Below, one piece after another: positions 17,763 through 27,493 of a DNA stretch of 64,000 bases; the first letter of the stretch is position 1, and each line of letters opens with the position of its first letter. Position numbers and translations under genes: made by a program. Origin of the DNA: Legionella sp. Lineage in GTDB: Bacteria; Pseudomonadota; Gammaproteobacteria; Legionellales; Legionellaceae. The stretch spans positions 1-64,000 of the forward strand of contig JACCWN010000050.1 in NCBI GenBank assembly GCA_013697625.1, read 5' to 3'. Below the pieces are notes generated by a model. It was not told the origin of the DNA, ran no database searches, and saw nothing but the letters and a program-made list of their open reading frames with translations.

Positions 17763-18132
17763 TCAATTTTTTTCCTTGGATAAGTAATCGAAGCGGGGTC
17801 CGTTTGGAACAGATTCATGCCTATCCAGTAATAAACACCTTAAAACAAGCTTTCTTTCCCATGACTGAATCACAATTAATTCAACTTTCTCCGGGCTTTT
17901 AAGGCACGCCGTAATTGATCTTTACTTGGACTGCCGCTTTTTTAATCCCGGAATGAGGCTCTACATAAAGTGCTTCACTGATTGACTGATAACTAATGCC
18001 ACGACGAATACCCACCAATTTAGTTTTGTAATCAACAAAGGGTTTAATGCCTTGAATGTAGGTCAATTGTTGTATGTGGGGTAGTCCGCTCAGGGCGGAA
18101 AGTTCTCGCTGATTGATAATAATAAATTCCAT
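17763..18132 (-). pseudogene. mobile-element hypothetical protein, twice frameshifted
   Basis: From ATG 18132 the frame reads MEFIIINQRELSALSGLPHI, GIKPFVDYKTKLVGIRRGIS and SISEALYVEPHSGI, then shifts at an A6 run near 17935. The next frame gives GSPSKDQLRRALKA, and a second shift gives VELIVIQSWERKLVLRCLLL before a stop at 17763. This domain order (conserved N-terminus, then a winged-helix-like 'S-K-D-Q-L-R-R-A-L-K') resembles hypothetical DNA-binding or replication proteins of proteobacterial integrative elements, as far as I recall. It is non-functional here. Confidence 0.5.
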
Positions 18133-18250
18133 ATTTGCTCTGCTTATCAATGGCATAGGCACTCAAGTTGCTTAAATCATATGTATTTTAGGATATTCTT
18201 AAAGGAAGAGGATTGAAAAATAACCATATCCAATCTCTAAACCATAAATG

Positions 18251-18266
18251 ACATAGTATACTATGT
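18251..18266. promoter_or_regulatory. perfect 16-bp palindrome, operator-like
   Basis: ACATAGTATACTATGT is its own reverse complement. It lies about 120 bases upstream of the start of the broken mobile-element gene on the minus strand. The size and symmetry fit an operator for a dimeric HTH repressor, but no regulator gene is identified. Confidence 0.35.
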
Positions 18267-18368
18267 TTTCCCAGTCAACCAACCAAAGGTCAATCGGCGT
18301 TTTTCCACACGACCACTACCAGGCCTCGGTCTTCAACCTTCCTTGGCCTGCAGCGGAGGAATAACCCT

Positions 18369-18530
18369 TTAGAATGCGCCTTTAGTACAGGCTTTTGGAT
18401 ACATTTTGGGATCGAGTAGTGGAGCGCCATGGCTCGTACACCAAGCCTTGCAGGTAGTTTCCCCTGTGACATTGTCAGCTTTAGTCGATTGAAGCCCGTT
18501 TCCGCAATAATTGCAAATGCACTTTAAAGC
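18369..18530 (-). pseudogene. cysteine-rich protein fragment
   Basis: A 53-codon stretch without start codon reads ALKCICNYCGNGLQSTKADN, then TGETTCKAWCTSHGAP and CTKGAF to a TAA at 18369. Six cysteines in 53 residues, the balanced composition and the natural end suggest the C-terminus of a small secreted disulphide-rich protein whose 5' part has been lost. It is not recognisably the same protein as the one at 17465. The rest of 18163-18606 contains no gene I can support. Confidence 0.35.
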
Positions 18531-18606
18531 CTAAGTCTTAAAATTTCGCTTGTAATGGAGTTGTTTATTAGTGGATTATTATGTAGTAATTGAGATGTGA
18601 CAATCA

Positions 18607-18807
18607 TTGGAATTAAAATCTTTATTAGGCCATCGTTCAGGGCGTATCACGACACACTATTCATCGGCTGAATTGCAAAACCTATATGAAGCAGCCAATA
18701 AGGTCTGTGCAAAAAAACAAAGTGGTGTTGTACTCACTTTATTGCGCAAATCAAGTAACAGAGCAATCAAACAAAACCTAAAAAGTAATCGATTAATTGC
18801 TCTGTAA
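18607..18807 (+). pseudogene. tyrosine recombinase (integrase) C-terminal remnant, copy B
   Basis: The 66 codons include KSLLGHRSGRITTHYSSAEL. These are the LGH histidine box and the catalytic tyrosine region (T-T-H-Y) of a phage-type tyrosine integrase, followed by the tail NLYEAANKV. The catalytic arginine and most of the protein are missing. It sits 80 bases from tRNA-Phe, the position expected for the integrase of an element inserted at that tRNA. The last 110 bases are duplicated at 15051. Confidence 0.7.
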
Positions 18808-18885
18808 CATTTGAAATTTGCTTGTAGCTCACGCAAAAGTCACGCAAGCGTATTAAGAAAAAGGTATGTAACTTATTGATTTATA

Positions 18886-18961
<76 letters not shown>

Positions 18962-19029
18962 AAGGCCTGTATTAAACTCCGAGATGGATTTTGAGTCAAG
19001 CTTTGGGAGAGTTTTTTTTTAATTTAATT

Positions 19030-19299
19030 TCATTTTATTTCAGTAAATCCCTCAGGCTTCGCCGAACCAGTTCCGAAGAAATAATTCTGCATCTCCTTTT
19101 TTAAATAGTCACGTGCAGAAGCTTCTGTTAAGTTTAAGCGATATTCGTTGATCAACATGGTTTGATGAGTTACCCATTGCTTCCAGGCTTGTTCTGATAC
19201 CTGGTTAAAAATTTGTTCGCCAAGCGGGCCTGGAAAAGGAGGTTTATCTAAACCTGGGGCTTCTTTTTTTAATTTACAGCAAGTTATCATTCGGCTCAT
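19030..19299 (-). CDS. yggX: YggX, Fe(II)-trafficking / oxidative damage protection protein
   Basis: An 89-residue cytosolic protein starting at ATG 19299 ([17 protein letters not shown]), which matches the family start; an ATG three codons upstream is less likely. The conserved blocks are [34 protein letters not shown] and the tail [10 protein letters not shown]. The N-terminal CC replaces the usual single conserved cysteine neighbourhood. YggX is thought to protect iron-sulphur proteins from oxidation and to help iron traffic. The gene stands alone next to tRNA-Phe, outside the degraded island, and marks the return to core genome. Confidence 0.92.
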   Translation of the reverse strand: MSRMITCCKLKKEAPGLDKPPFPGPLGEQIFNQVSEQAWKQWVTHQTMLINEYRLNLTEASARDYLKKEMQNYFFGTGSAKPEGFTEIK

Positions 19300-19363
19300 A
19301 GTTGTCAAAAAAAATTGATTAGTCCGGATTATGCGTTAATTTTACTGATACGCCAAGCTTAAG

Positions 19364-19915
19364 TTACTCCGCAAGGCATTTTGCTTGCGATAATAAAATA
19401 TGTTGGGAGAGCAATTGTTCTTGTTCCAGAGTCAATTCATCGAAAGCTATAGCCGTACGATAATACGTTTCAAATTGATATTGGCAGTAAACAACCCTTG
19501 CATCCACTATAATCGGTATCATTTTTGGCTTGGTGTATATTACAGTTTTTACCCTGATTCCTTCTTTTATCGGCAAGCTGGTTTTGAATGCCAAGCCACC
19601 CAAGCTTATATTAACTTTTTGTATATTGATAGAAGGGGGGATCATCATTTGTCGAGATAAATAATCAATTTTAGCATTGATGAGGTGAAGAAATTGTAAA
19701 ACTGCAGGGTCTCTTGTTATATTACCTACTTTTGCCAACTCTGAATCGATTGTTTGGAAATATTGTAATGTTTCAATGTATTTTTGACCACTTTCACCTA
19801 ATAACTCATTACGTCTACCAAGTTCAGAAGAACAATCATTTGGTTTAATGATACGATAGTCAAAATATATGTGATCATCGATACGACAGTGTTGACGTCT
19901 TTCATCTGCAGCCAT
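19364..19915 (-). CDS. PilZ-domain cyclic-di-GMP receptor
   Basis: A 183-residue cytosolic protein. The N-terminal ERRQHCRID provides the R-x-x-x-R half (R7-R11) and VNISLGGLAF the N-x-S-x-x-G half (N102, S104, G107) of the PilZ c-di-GMP-binding signature. Between them a helical insert of about 70 residues is larger than in minimal PilZ proteins. It therefore probably senses c-di-GMP; the target (motility, surface or biofilm) is unknown. ATG 19915 has GGAG seven bases upstream. Divergent from fdxA. Confidence 0.85.
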   Translation of the reverse strand: MAADERRQHCRIDDHIYFDYRIIKPNDCSSELGRRNELLGESGQKYIETLQYFQTIDSELAKVGNITRDPAVLQFLHLINAKIDYLSRQMMIPPSINIQKVNISLGGLAFKTSLPIKEGIRVKTVIYTKPKMIPIIVDARVVYCQYQFETYYRTAIAFDELTLEQEQLLSQHILLSQAKCLAE

Positions 19916-20110
19916 CTTAGCTCCATTAGGTCCATTTATTAAAGTATAGTGCGGATTTTAAAGATCTCTAATCCTCATTGAATAAATATTCCCAATTGGC
20001 TAAATACTTTGTTATTGCTGATAACACTTTGGGGGAGCTTACTAAAGCACTCGAACATGGCCTTATTTTATGTTTTAATATCAATAAATATTGAGCTTAG
20101 TGAGGTGGTT

Positions 20111-20446
20111 ATGACCTTTGTAGTGACAGAAAGTTGTATCAAATGCAAATATACGGATTGTGTTGAGGTCTGTCCTGTGGATTGTTTTTATGAAGGGCCA
20201 AATTTTCTGGTCATTCATCCTGAAGAGTGTATTGACTGTGCATTGTGTGAGCCTGAATGCCCTGTAAAAGCCATCGTTTCAGAAGATGATGTATCAGAAG
20301 AACAACGCCAATTTCTGCAAATTAATGCAGATCTTGCACTAAAATGGCCTAACATCACCACCAAAATTGATGGCCCACCAGACGCCGCCCAATGGGATGA
20401 GGTTAAAGATAAACTACAATACTTGCAAACAGAGTGGGAGAAATAA
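20111..20446 (+). CDS. fdxA: ferredoxin FdxA (7Fe type)
   Basis: A 111-residue ferredoxin from ATG 20111, preceded by GAGGTGG. Cysteines C9, C17, C21, C40, C43, C46 and C50 match the [3Fe-4S][4Fe-4S] pattern, with C12 and C25 extra ([17 protein letters not shown] and [16 protein letters not shown]). The C-terminal 55 residues ([20 protein letters not shown]) are the family's usual extension. It carries low-potential electrons in the cytosol. Its 3' end overlaps the start of the helicase gene by 13 bases, so the two are likely co-transcribed. Confidence 0.92.
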   Translation: MTFVVTESCIKCKYTDCVEVCPVDCFYEGPNFLVIHPEECIDCALCEPECPVKAIVSEDDVSEEQRQFLQINADLALKWPNITTKIDGPPDAAQWDEVKDKLQYLQTEWEK

Positions 20447-22392
20447 GCCCACTGGCTGAATCTTGTCAGCAAATGCTCAGTGATAAAGGCAGACTGTCTA
20501 CCGCCATTGTAGGCTTTGTAGCACGCAAATCTCAATCTGATCTAGCAATGGCAATTGCTCAAGCGATTGAAGATAAAACAATGTTAGTTGCCGAAGCAGG
20601 AACGGGTACGGGTAAAACATTTGCTTATCTTTTACCCAGTTTATTGAGCGGGAAAAAAACACTGATTTCTACTGCCACTAAAACTTTACAAGATCAATTG
20701 TTTCAAAAAGATTTACCCATGTTGGTAAGAGCCCTGGGTATATCCGTGCAAATGCACAATTTAAAAGGCCGTTCTAACTACATTTGTCAGTATCGTGTTG
20801 CCTTACATGTACAAGAAGGTCAATTTCAAAGCCCACAATGCGTGGATGAAATTGTACAAATACAGTCAAAGCTTTCTCAGATGAAAACTGGTGAGCGAGC
20901 AGAATTGGTTGAAATAGGTGAGGATTCTCCTGTATGGCCTTATGTGACCTCTACTGCCGATAATTGTTTGGGTACCCAGTGCCCAAATCATGAAACCTGC
21001 TTTCTGATTAAATCAAGAAAACGTGCTTTAAGTGCTGACATTGTGGTGATTAACCACCATCTTTTTTTTGCTGATTCCCACTTGAAACAAGAAGGGTTTG
21101 GAGAATTATTGCCTGGCATGGAGGTGATTATATTTGATGAAGCCCATCAATTAGCAGAAATAGCAACCCATTTTAATGGTCAACGCATAGGTACCCGCCA
21201 ATTCAAAGACTTGTTACAAGATATCATAAAGGAATGGCCGACGCTTGATTTGGCAAATCAGCCTTTAAAACGACTAAGTCACCAAATTGATGTGTTGATG
21301 GACGAATTATGTAACAGCATGCCTGCTGTCGAAGACAGGCTTAGTTGGGAAACCATCAGGCACAGTAAAGCCTTTATGACAGCTTGGGAACGATGGCTTG
21401 CGATTAACTGTGAGTTAAAGCCTTGTTTTGATGAAAACAACAATGCAGAATTTCCGGCACTGGCGCGCTGTAAAGAACGGCTGGATGCCTTTGAAAAGAT
21501 TTTAATTTCGTTTACGCAAGTGAATTCTGATAAGATTCGTTGGCTTGAGCGTTTTAAACAAAACCTAGTTTTTCATTCGACACCCTTTGATATAGGTAAG
21601 GAATTCAGGAGCTTGCTTCAACCACAGCAGTGTACCTATATTTTTACATCCGCTACCCTAACCTTTGCATCGACTTTCGATAGTTTTTGTAAGCCCTTAG
21701 GTTTAAAAGCCGCAAATACCTTGTTGCTTTCCAGTCCTTTTGATTTTGAAAAACAATCGCTGTTGTATCTGCCCAGAGGATTACCTGATCCCAAAGATGC
21801 AACATATTATGAATGCCTTGTAATGCGCGCTATTCCCATCATTAAAGCCTGTGGGGGACGTTGTTTTTTCTTATTTACAAGTCATAAAGCCTTAAGACAA
21901 GTAGCCTATTTATTGGGTCATGCCTTTGAATTTCCACTGTTGATCCAAGGGGATGAAGCAAAACCCATACTTTTAGCCCGGTTCAAACAATTGGGTAATG
22001 CAGTGCTGCTGGGAACATCTACCTTTTGGGAAGGTGTTGATGTAAAAGGTGATTGCCTTTCTTGTGTTATCATTGACAAAATACCTTTTGCAAATCCCTT
22101 TGATCCGGTAATGCAAGGTAAAATGGCCCATTTAAAAAATCAAGGATTATCAGGTTTTGATGAATTGTCTTTGCCAAATGCTGTGATCTCACTTAAGCAA
22201 GGTGTAGGGCGTTTAATTCGAGACATTACAGATAAAGGCCTCCTTATGATAGCCGATCCTCGATTGACCTGTAGAGCGTATGGCAGACAAATTTTAGCCA
22301 GTTTACCTAAAATACCCAAAACAAGGGATGAGCAAAAAGCTTTAAAATTTATTAGCGAGTTGAATTTACATGATGAACCTATTGGCAATTGA
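20434..22392 (+). CDS. yoaA: DinG/YoaA-family iron-sulphur DNA helicase
   Basis: A 652-residue XPD-like superfamily 2 helicase. Walker A is AGTGTGKT (55-62) and motif II is FDEAH (235-238). Between them four cysteines (C118, C178, C183, C189) form the [4Fe-4S] cluster. Motif VI is seen in [10 protein letters not shown]. Length and lack of an exonuclease domain fit YoaA/DinG, which unwind DNA 5' to 3' during repair and stalled-fork processing. I use GTG 20434; ATG 20473 ([12 protein letters not shown]) is an alternative closer to the E. coli YoaA start. The end overlaps tsaB by 23 bases, as in enterobacteria, where yoaA neighbours tsaB. Confidence 0.9.
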   Translation: MGEISPLAESCQQMLSDKGRLSTAIVGFVARKSQSDLAMAIAQAIEDKTMLVAEAGTGTGKTFAYLLPSLLSGKKTLISTATKTLQDQLFQKDLPMLVRALGISVQMHNLKGRSNYICQYRVALHVQEGQFQSPQCVDEIVQIQSKLSQMKTGERAELVEIGEDSPVWPYVTSTADNCLGTQCPNHETCFLIKSRKRALSADIVVINHHLFFADSHLKQEGFGELLPGMEVIIFDEAHQLAEIATHFNGQRIGTRQFKDLLQDIIKEWPTLDLANQPLKRLSHQIDVLMDELCNSMPAVEDRLSWETIRHSKAFMTAWERWLAINCELKPCFDENNNAEFPALARCKERLDAFEKILISFTQVNSDKIRWLERFKQNLVFHSTPFDIGKEFRSLLQPQQCTYIFTSATLTFASTFDSFCKPLGLKAANTLLLSSPFDFEKQSLLYLPRGLPDPKDATYYECLVMRAIPIIKACGGRCFFLFTSHKALRQVAYLLGHAFEFPLLIQGDEAKPILLARFKQLGNAVLLGTSTFWEGVDVKGDCLSCVIIDKIPFANPFDPVMQGKMAHLKNQGLSGFDELSLPNAVISLKQGVGRLIRDITDKGLLMIADPRLTCRAYGRQILASLPKIPKTRDEQKALKFISELNLHDEPIGN

Positions 22393-23035
22393 TACCTCCA
22401 CCGATATTGCTTCACTTGCCCTACAGGTTGGTGATGACTGTTTGTACAAAGAACAAGCCAGCCAAAAAACCCATGCGAACTTAATATTACCCTTGATTGA
22501 TGGATTGTTATCTGAGGCAGCCATTTCTTTAAAACAATTGGATGGAATAATTTTTGGAAGCGGCCCTGGTAGTTTTACAGGCTTACGTATAGCATGCAGC
22601 ATCGCCAAGGGTTTAGCCTTTGGACAAGAAGATTTAGGGCTTATTCCCGTGAACACCTTAAGTGCTCTTACTTACGGTCTTCGTCAGCAAAATAAATATT
22701 CAGACCATGCTGTACTTGCAGTTTTAGATGCCCGTATGAGCCAATTATATTGGAGTTATTTTCCAAAAAATGAGTTCTTAGTCACAGAACAAAAGGTGTC
22801 TGCGCCCCAAGACATTATACTGCCAGCAGGTACCTCTGTAGTCCTTGCAGGTTTAGGAGGGGAGTTATATTGGGATGCATTCTCTGAAGATCTGAAAACC
22901 CAAATACAGCATAAAGTTAAGGTATATCCATCCGCAGTATCTATGATAGGACTTGCTCTGACTTGTCAATTAAAACCGATAGCACCAGACCAAGCACACC
23001 CAATTTATGTACGCAATCAAGTGACTCATACTTAG
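22370..23035 (+). CDS. tsaB: TsaB, partner of TsaD in tRNA t6A synthesis
   Basis: A 221-residue member of the ASKHA family. It has [15 protein letters not shown] at the N-terminus and the conserved FGSGPGSFTGLRIACSIAKG loop. TsaB forms a heterodimer with TsaD (encoded at 35 kb here) that transfers threonylcarbamoyl to A37 of ANN-reading tRNAs. The His metal-binding motif of TsaD is absent, as expected for the inactive paralogue. ATG 22370 lies inside the helicase gene, so expression is coupled. Confidence 0.93.
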   Translation: MMNLLAIDTSTDIASLALQVGDDCLYKEQASQKTHANLILPLIDGLLSEAAISLKQLDGIIFGSGPGSFTGLRIACSIAKGLAFGQEDLGLIPVNTLSALTYGLRQQNKYSDHAVLAVLDARMSQLYWSYFPKNEFLVTEQKVSAPQDIILPAGTSVVLAGLGGELYWDAFSEDLKTQIQHKVKVYPSAVSMIGLALTCQLKPIAPDQAHPIYVRNQVTHT

Positions 23036-23075
23036 TCGCTGGCTCGTAATTGATTTTTACCCAGTCTTTCGCACG
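23035..23075 (+). repeat. dispersed palindromic repeat, family 1, copy A (partial)
   Basis: The first 28 bases (GTCGCTGGCTCGTAATTGAT and on to TTTTTACCC) nearly match the right end of the full palindromic copy at 31699-31766, read in reverse. It sits between tsaB and a small minus-strand gene. Confidence 0.55.
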
Positions 23076-23084
23076 ATCAACTAA

Positions 23085-23231
23085 TTAGGGTTTCTTCTGT
23101 TTATTTGATTTTTTACATTTATTCACTTTAGTGCACACATCTTTTGTGCTTTTTAGATTGGGAATGGTTTCACATATGTTTTTGATATCCAAAATTTCAG
23201 GATGTTCATGCCTAGTATTCTTAATGGTCAT
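23085..23231 (-). CDS. 48-residue basic small protein
   Basis: ATG 23231 opens a 48-codon frame (MTIKNTRHEHPEILDIKNIC, ETIPNLKSTKDVC, then a lysine-rich KCKKSNKQKKP tail). The start is preceded by AAAGGAGG at ideal distance, one of the strongest ribosome binding sites in the window, which argues for a real gene. Three cysteines are present and there is no signal peptide or membrane segment. No family is recognised. It is antisense-oriented between tsaB and ycaR and fills a 325-base gap that otherwise looks empty. Confidence 0.6.
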   Translation of the reverse strand: MTIKNTRHEHPEILDIKNICETIPNLKSTKDVCTKVNKCKKSNKQKKP

Positions 23232-23360
23232 CACCACCTCCTTTCAAACCCCTATACTTAAGAGATAGTACAAATTGTTACCTTATGCAATCAAAAATGG
23301 TTTCAGTAGGAGCCAAACTGATGTTAGAATAAATCCGATTTTGATTTATTGGATGAATCT

Positions 23361-23540
23361 GTGGATAAAAGATTATTAGAAATATTGGTTTGTCCTTTAT
23401 GTAAAGGTAAGTTACTTAAAAAAAAACAAGAACTTATTTGTTTGTTTGATAGGCTTGCTTACCCTATAAGAGAAGACATCCCTGTATTATTAGAACAAAA
23501 CGCTCGGATAATTTCTCTTGAAGAAAAAGATACCTTATGA
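23361..23540 (+). CDS. ycaR: Trm112/YcaR-family small zinc-ribbon-like protein
   Basis: A 59-residue protein from GTG 23361 ([20 protein letters not shown]), which aligns with the YcaR start; TTG 23349 would add four residues. It has the CPLCKG knuckle and the family end [15 protein letters not shown]. The second cysteine pair is reduced to one (LIC), as in other YcaR proteins. Trm112-like proteins stabilise methyltransferases in eukaryotes; the bacterial role is unclear. It overlaps kdsB by four bases, the same order as ycaR-kdsB in E. coli. Confidence 0.88.
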   Translation: MDKRLLEILVCPLCKGKLLKKKQELICLFDRLAYPIREDIPVLLEQNARIISLEEKDTL

Positions 23541-24298
23541 GTCAGGGCTTTCACATCATCATTCCAGCACGATTTCAATCCACGCGGTTTCCTGGCAAAT
23601 TGCTTATGAAATTAGATGGAATAAGTATACTTGAGCGAGTATACAGGCAAGCTTGTTTATCAGAGGCAAAAAGCATAATAATTGCCACCGATAATGAGGT
23701 CATAGCCCAACATGCACATCAGTTTGGGGCCTTAGTGAAAATGACTGCAAATACCCATCAATCGGGTTCTGATAGATTGGCGCAAGTAGTAACAGAAGGC
23801 GATTATGCTGCTGAAGACATCATTGTGAATGTCCAAGGAGATGAGCCCTTTATTTCACCTCAATCCATTGCCCAAGTAGCTGCTCTTTTAGAAAATACTA
23901 AAGCACCTGTGTCTACTTTATGTTGGCCAATCAAGACGATTGAGGAGTTACACAACCACAATATTGTGAAAGTGGTGCGGTCTTGCGATAACTACGCCTT
24001 ATATTTTTCAAGAAGCCCAATTCCCGCCCATAGAGATGAAATAAATTCCTTTTCTCATAGTTTTAAACACATAGGCTTATATGCCTACAGGGCTGCGTTT
24101 TTGCTTGAACTTGTTCAATGGCCAGCTTGTGAACTTGAACTGGCTGAAGCCTTAGAGCAATTACGTATTTTATGGCATGGTGCAGCCATTAAGGTAGAGA
24201 TAGCCTGTGTGAAGCCTTTGCAAGATATTAATACAAAAGAAGATTTAATCCTGGCTCAAAAGTTTTGTAAGCATGTCACAAGCGGGTGGCCAAGGTAA
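23537..24298 (+). CDS. kdsB: CMP-KDO synthetase (3-deoxy-manno-octulosonate cytidylyltransferase)
   Basis: A 253-residue nucleotidyltransferase that activates KDO with CTP for lipid A inner core synthesis. The diagnostic blocks are [39 protein letters not shown] (metal-binding D), [16 protein letters not shown] and [16 protein letters not shown]. Length and motifs are complete. It is coupled to ycaR by an ATGA overlap. Confidence 0.96.
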   Translation: MSQGFHIIIPARFQSTRFPGKLLMKLDGISILERVYRQACLSEAKSIIIATDNEVIAQHAHQFGALVKMTANTHQSGSDRLAQVVTEGDYAAEDIIVNVQGDEPFISPQSIAQVAALLENTKAPVSTLCWPIKTIEELHNHNIVKVVRSCDNYALYFSRSPIPAHRDEINSFSHSFKHIGLYAYRAAFLLELVQWPACELELAEALEQLRILWHGAAIKVEIACVKPLQDINTKEDLILAQKFCKHVTSGWPR

Positions 24299-24565
24299 AG
24301 GCATCTGATTTGATCATAAATCCGCATATTTGCCTACTTAGCGCGCTTTATGCGCGGTATACACAGGATCTAGAATCTCGATTATTGCTGAATTAGGGTC
24401 ATAAAGTTCGAAAAGTAGGCATTTTGACCTCATAATATACGTTTAGACGCGGTTGCCCTGGCGGTCTGCTACTTTACATCTTAATAAAACAGGTGGCGCA
24501 AAACCTGGTGTTTTAAAGGTTCTTAAGTATATAATAGCTATAATTTTTTTAGTAATCGTATAATA
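24299..24565. repeat. intergenic region with hairpin, possible family 2 repeat copy
   Basis: A GCGCG-type hairpin at 24341-24358 is followed by GATCTAGAATC and later a TTTAGACGCGGTTGCCCTGG stretch. The order resembles the 47.48-kb region (hairpin, GATCTCCGAATC, TTTAGATGGTTACCCTG), suggesting a diverged copy of the same dispersed element. No gene is seen. An argS promoter is probably at the AT-rich end. Confidence 0.35.
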
Positions 24566-26326
24566 ATGAAACACATCATTGAATCTCTCTTAAAGCAGGC
24601 CATCCAGTCCTTACGGACTTCAGGTCAATTACCCATCGATCTAGAAGTGGTAATCAAAATAGATCATGTCAAAGATCCTGCTTTTGGGGATTTTGCCACC
24701 AACTTGGCTTTAACCTTAGCAAAACCTTGTGGCCAGGCACCAAAACAATTAGCACAAACCTTGATTCAAGCCTTACCAGCCAATCCACAAGTAAAAAAAG
24801 TTGAAATAGGTGGGGCTGGATTTATCAATTTTTTCATGCAAAATGATGTGCTTTCACAGGTTATTTCAGAAGTTCTGAGCAAAGGTAAGGACTTTGGCCG
24901 CAGTACTTTAGGTCAGGGACAAAACATTTTACTTGAGTTTGTATCTTCCAATCCCACTGGACCCTTGCATGTAGGCCATGGTCGAAGTGCTGCCTTTGGG
25001 GCAACTTTGGCAAATATATTAAAGGCTGCTGGATATGATGTAACCACAGAGTATTATGTCAACGATGCCGGTCGGCAAATGAATATTTTAGCTACCAGTG
25101 TATGGTTACGCTATCTGGAGCTTGCAAATATTCCAGTGATTTTCCCAGCCAATGCTTATAAGGGCGATTACATTCAAAACATTGCTCAAGTGCTTTGGCA
25201 AGAGCAAGGTGATAAATTTGTACACTCCTGGGCTGATGTAACTGCAAAGCTGCCATTAGATGAACCTCAAGGTGGTGATAAAGAGCTATATATTGATGCC
25301 TTGATTGCACAAGCAAATCAGCTCCTCGGTATTGATGGCTTTGCATGCTTTCATCAAAAAGCGCTTAAAACAGTATTAGAAGATATCAAAGAAGACTTAG
25401 AACAGTTTGGCGTATACTTTGATAATTGGTTCTCTGAACAATCTTTATTTGAAGATGCCTCTATTCAAAAAGGTATCAAAGCGCTAGATGATGGCGGGCA
25501 TACCTATAAAAAATCCGGTGCACTTTGGTTTAAAGCAACAGACTTTGGGGATGAAAAAGACCGGGTGTTGATTCGTGCCAATGGACAAACCACTTATTTT
25601 GCCTCGGATGTGGCCTATCATTGGAATAAATACGATAGAGGATATGATAGAGTCATTGATATTTTCGGAGCAGATCATCATGGGTATTTAACACGCGTTC
25701 GCTCTGCAGTAACCGCCTTAGGACATGATGAAAATGCTTTAACTGTCTTGTTGGTGCAGTTTGCAATTTTATACCGCGGTCAAGAACGTGTGCAAATGTC
25801 AACTCGCAGTGGCTCTTTTGTTACATTGAGGGAATTACGCCAGGAAGTTGGGAATGATGCTGCACGATTTTTTTATGTGGCTAGGAAACCTGAGCAGCAC
25901 ATGGATTTTGATCTTGAATTAGCAAAGTCTGAATCAAATGACAATCCCGTATATTATATACAATATGCACATGCGAGAATTTGCAGTGTGTTTAGGCAGC
26001 TTAAAGAAAGACAGCTGGCATGGGATATGCCCCAGGGTCTGAGCAACCTTGATTTAGTAGATAAGCCTCATGAAACCGCTTTGATAACCCTCATTAGTCG
26101 TTATCCTGAGGTCATAGAATCCGCAGCTGAACTGTGCGAACCTCATCAAGTGGCCTATTACCTTCGAGAATTGGCACAGGCTCTACATAGCTATTACAAT
26201 GCGGTACCTTTATTATGTGAGCTTGAACCCTTGCGTTGTGCACGTTTATGCTTGATTGAGGCGGCAAGACAAATTCTAAATAATGGTTTGGATTTATTAG
26301 GCGTATCGGCACCTGAGAGTATGTAA
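24566..26326 (+). CDS. argS: arginyl-tRNA synthetase
   Basis: A 586-residue class I aminoacyl-tRNA synthetase. The class signature is [20 protein letters not shown] with the HIGH-equivalent HVGHG (135-139), followed by [11 protein letters not shown], both typical of ArgRS. The KMSKS-equivalent is MSTRSG from M411, the reduced form usual for bacterial ArgRS. The C-terminal anticodon domain ([17 protein letters not shown]-like [11 protein letters not shown]) is complete. The stop shares its last base with the next gene's start codon. Confidence 0.97.
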   Translation: MKHIIESLLKQAIQSLRTSGQLPIDLEVVIKIDHVKDPAFGDFATNLALTLAKPCGQAPKQLAQTLIQALPANPQVKKVEIGGAGFINFFMQNDVLSQVISEVLSKGKDFGRSTLGQGQNILLEFVSSNPTGPLHVGHGRSAAFGATLANILKAAGYDVTTEYYVNDAGRQMNILATSVWLRYLELANIPVIFPANAYKGDYIQNIAQVLWQEQGDKFVHSWADVTAKLPLDEPQGGDKELYIDALIAQANQLLGIDGFACFHQKALKTVLEDIKEDLEQFGVYFDNWFSEQSLFEDASIQKGIKALDDGGHTYKKSGALWFKATDFGDEKDRVLIRANGQTTYFASDVAYHWNKYDRGYDRVIDIFGADHHGYLTRVRSAVTALGHDENALTVLLVQFAILYRGQERVQMSTRSGSFVTLRELRQEVGNDAARFFYVARKPEQHMDFDLELAKSESNDNPVYYIQYAHARICSVFRQLKERQLAWDMPQGLSNLDLVDKPHETALITLISRYPEVIESAAELCEPHQVAYYLRELAQALHSYYNAVPLLCELEPLRCARLCLIEAARQILNNGLDLLGVSAPESM

Positions 26327-27063
26327 TGACAAGAGATTATGGTTCTAGACCATCTGGGAGGAGAAAATCCAAAGCATCCAATCACTTTTTAGTGATTGTA
26401 CTTAGTTTTCTGCTAGGGTATTTAACAGCCTGTTTTTTAAATATAGAGTCTTTAAGTCGGTGGATGAATACTCAAGTATTGGCATACCACGAATCTAAAT
26501 CAGAAGTACCTCCAGTGGCTGTACAAAAAGCACAGCAGGTGCCAAAACCTAAATTTGAATTTTATACACTATTAGCCAATGAAAAGAACGCTGGGCAAAC
26601 ACCTACGACCAGTCAAACGCAATCAAATGCAAATGCAAATGCAAATGCAAATGCAAATGCAAATGCAAATGCAAATGCATCACAAGTTCTAAATTCAACC
26701 AAGCCAGCTTTGACCGGACCTCCTGCTACCAGTAAAGCAGTTACATCACCTACAACCAATCAAGTGTTGAATACACCGCCACCTCGAGTTGAACCTACGA
26801 AACCTGTGCATACCTTGATTGAAAAAGGTTCTTTTTTGATTCAAGTTGCATCTTTTAAAGCAAAAAGTGACGCAGAGCATCTAAAAGCATTGTTGACATT
26901 GAAAGGGTATGCAGTGATTGTAACACCTGTGCTGAATGCCTCTGGAAATTGGTACAGGGTCGTTATTGGGCCATATGCCAATCGTCAATTGGCGCAAAAA
27001 GACCAAGTTGCTTTGTCTAAATCTGAACGATTGAATGGAATGGTTAGAAGTGTTGGAGGTTAG
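26326..27063 (+). CDS. SPOR-domain cell division protein (FtsN-like)
   Basis: A 245-residue inner-membrane protein: a basic cytosolic N-terminus (RPSGRRKSKA), one membrane segment (about 22-42), a low-complexity periplasmic linker and a C-terminal SPOR domain (about 165-245: SFLIQVASFKAKSDAEHLKA, WYRVVIGPYANRQLAQKD). SPOR domains bind denuded glycan strands at the division septum. The position after argS matches the argS-ftsN-like pair seen in other gammaproteobacteria. The linker contains nine tandem Asn-Ala dipeptides from a hexanucleotide repeat, so its length may vary between strains. Confidence 0.88.
   Translation: MTRDYGSRPSGRRKSKASNHFLVIVLSFLLGYLTACFLNIESLSRWMNTQVLAYHESKSEVPPVAVQKAQQVPKPKFEFYTLLANEKNAGQTPTTSQTQSNANANANANANANANANASQVLNSTKPALTGPPATSKAVTSPTTNQVLNTPPPRVEPTKPVHTLIEKGSFLIQVASFKAKSDAEHLKALLTLKGYAVIVTPVLNASGNWYRVVIGPYANRQLAQKDQVALSKSERLNGMVRSVGG
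26626..26679 (+). repeat. hexanucleotide tandem repeat (AATGCA)9
   Basis: Nine perfect copies of AATGCA lie inside the SPOR gene and encode (Asn-Ala)9. Because the unit is two codons, slippage lengthens or shortens the periplasmic linker without breaking the frame. Confidence 0.95.
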
Positions 27064-27493
27064 CATACATAGTAATGAATTGTAGAAAAATCCTGGTCTA
27101 TTTTTTAAATTTATAAGTGTCGAGTAAATGACTGGATTTAGTAAAATTTAAATATGATTAACGCTGCTATAAATTATTCTTTTTGCATGAATCATGTTCA
27201 AATAAAACGATTAATAAACTATATTAAATCTCGAAATTTTCTGATAGCAAGCTGCATTGAATGTGTAAAAAAATAATAGATCCTAGATCTAGCAAAAACG
27301 GCTATAGACTTCTTTACAAAATTCTACGGACAAAACTAAGTCATTTGAATTAAAAAATAACTCACCTCTACGTTCACAAAGTGTGTTTAATTCATTGAGT
27401 TAAACATTTTTCTATGCTAGTCTCCCCCTCTTAGTTATGCCCTTATTTTAGGCGTAAATTGTTTTTAATTGCCATTTTTGTAGAGTATCAGTG
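27064..27493. other. 430-base intergenic region
   Basis: No gene, RNA or clear repeat is seen. It is AT-rich and must hold the promoter for the gene at 27494, but I cannot choose one. Confidence 0.4.

Noticed and set aside
18290-18472. 60-codon minus-strand frame at the island end
   Set aside because: It overlaps, in another frame, the cysteine-rich fragment, which looks far more protein-like; no motif is visible in this one.
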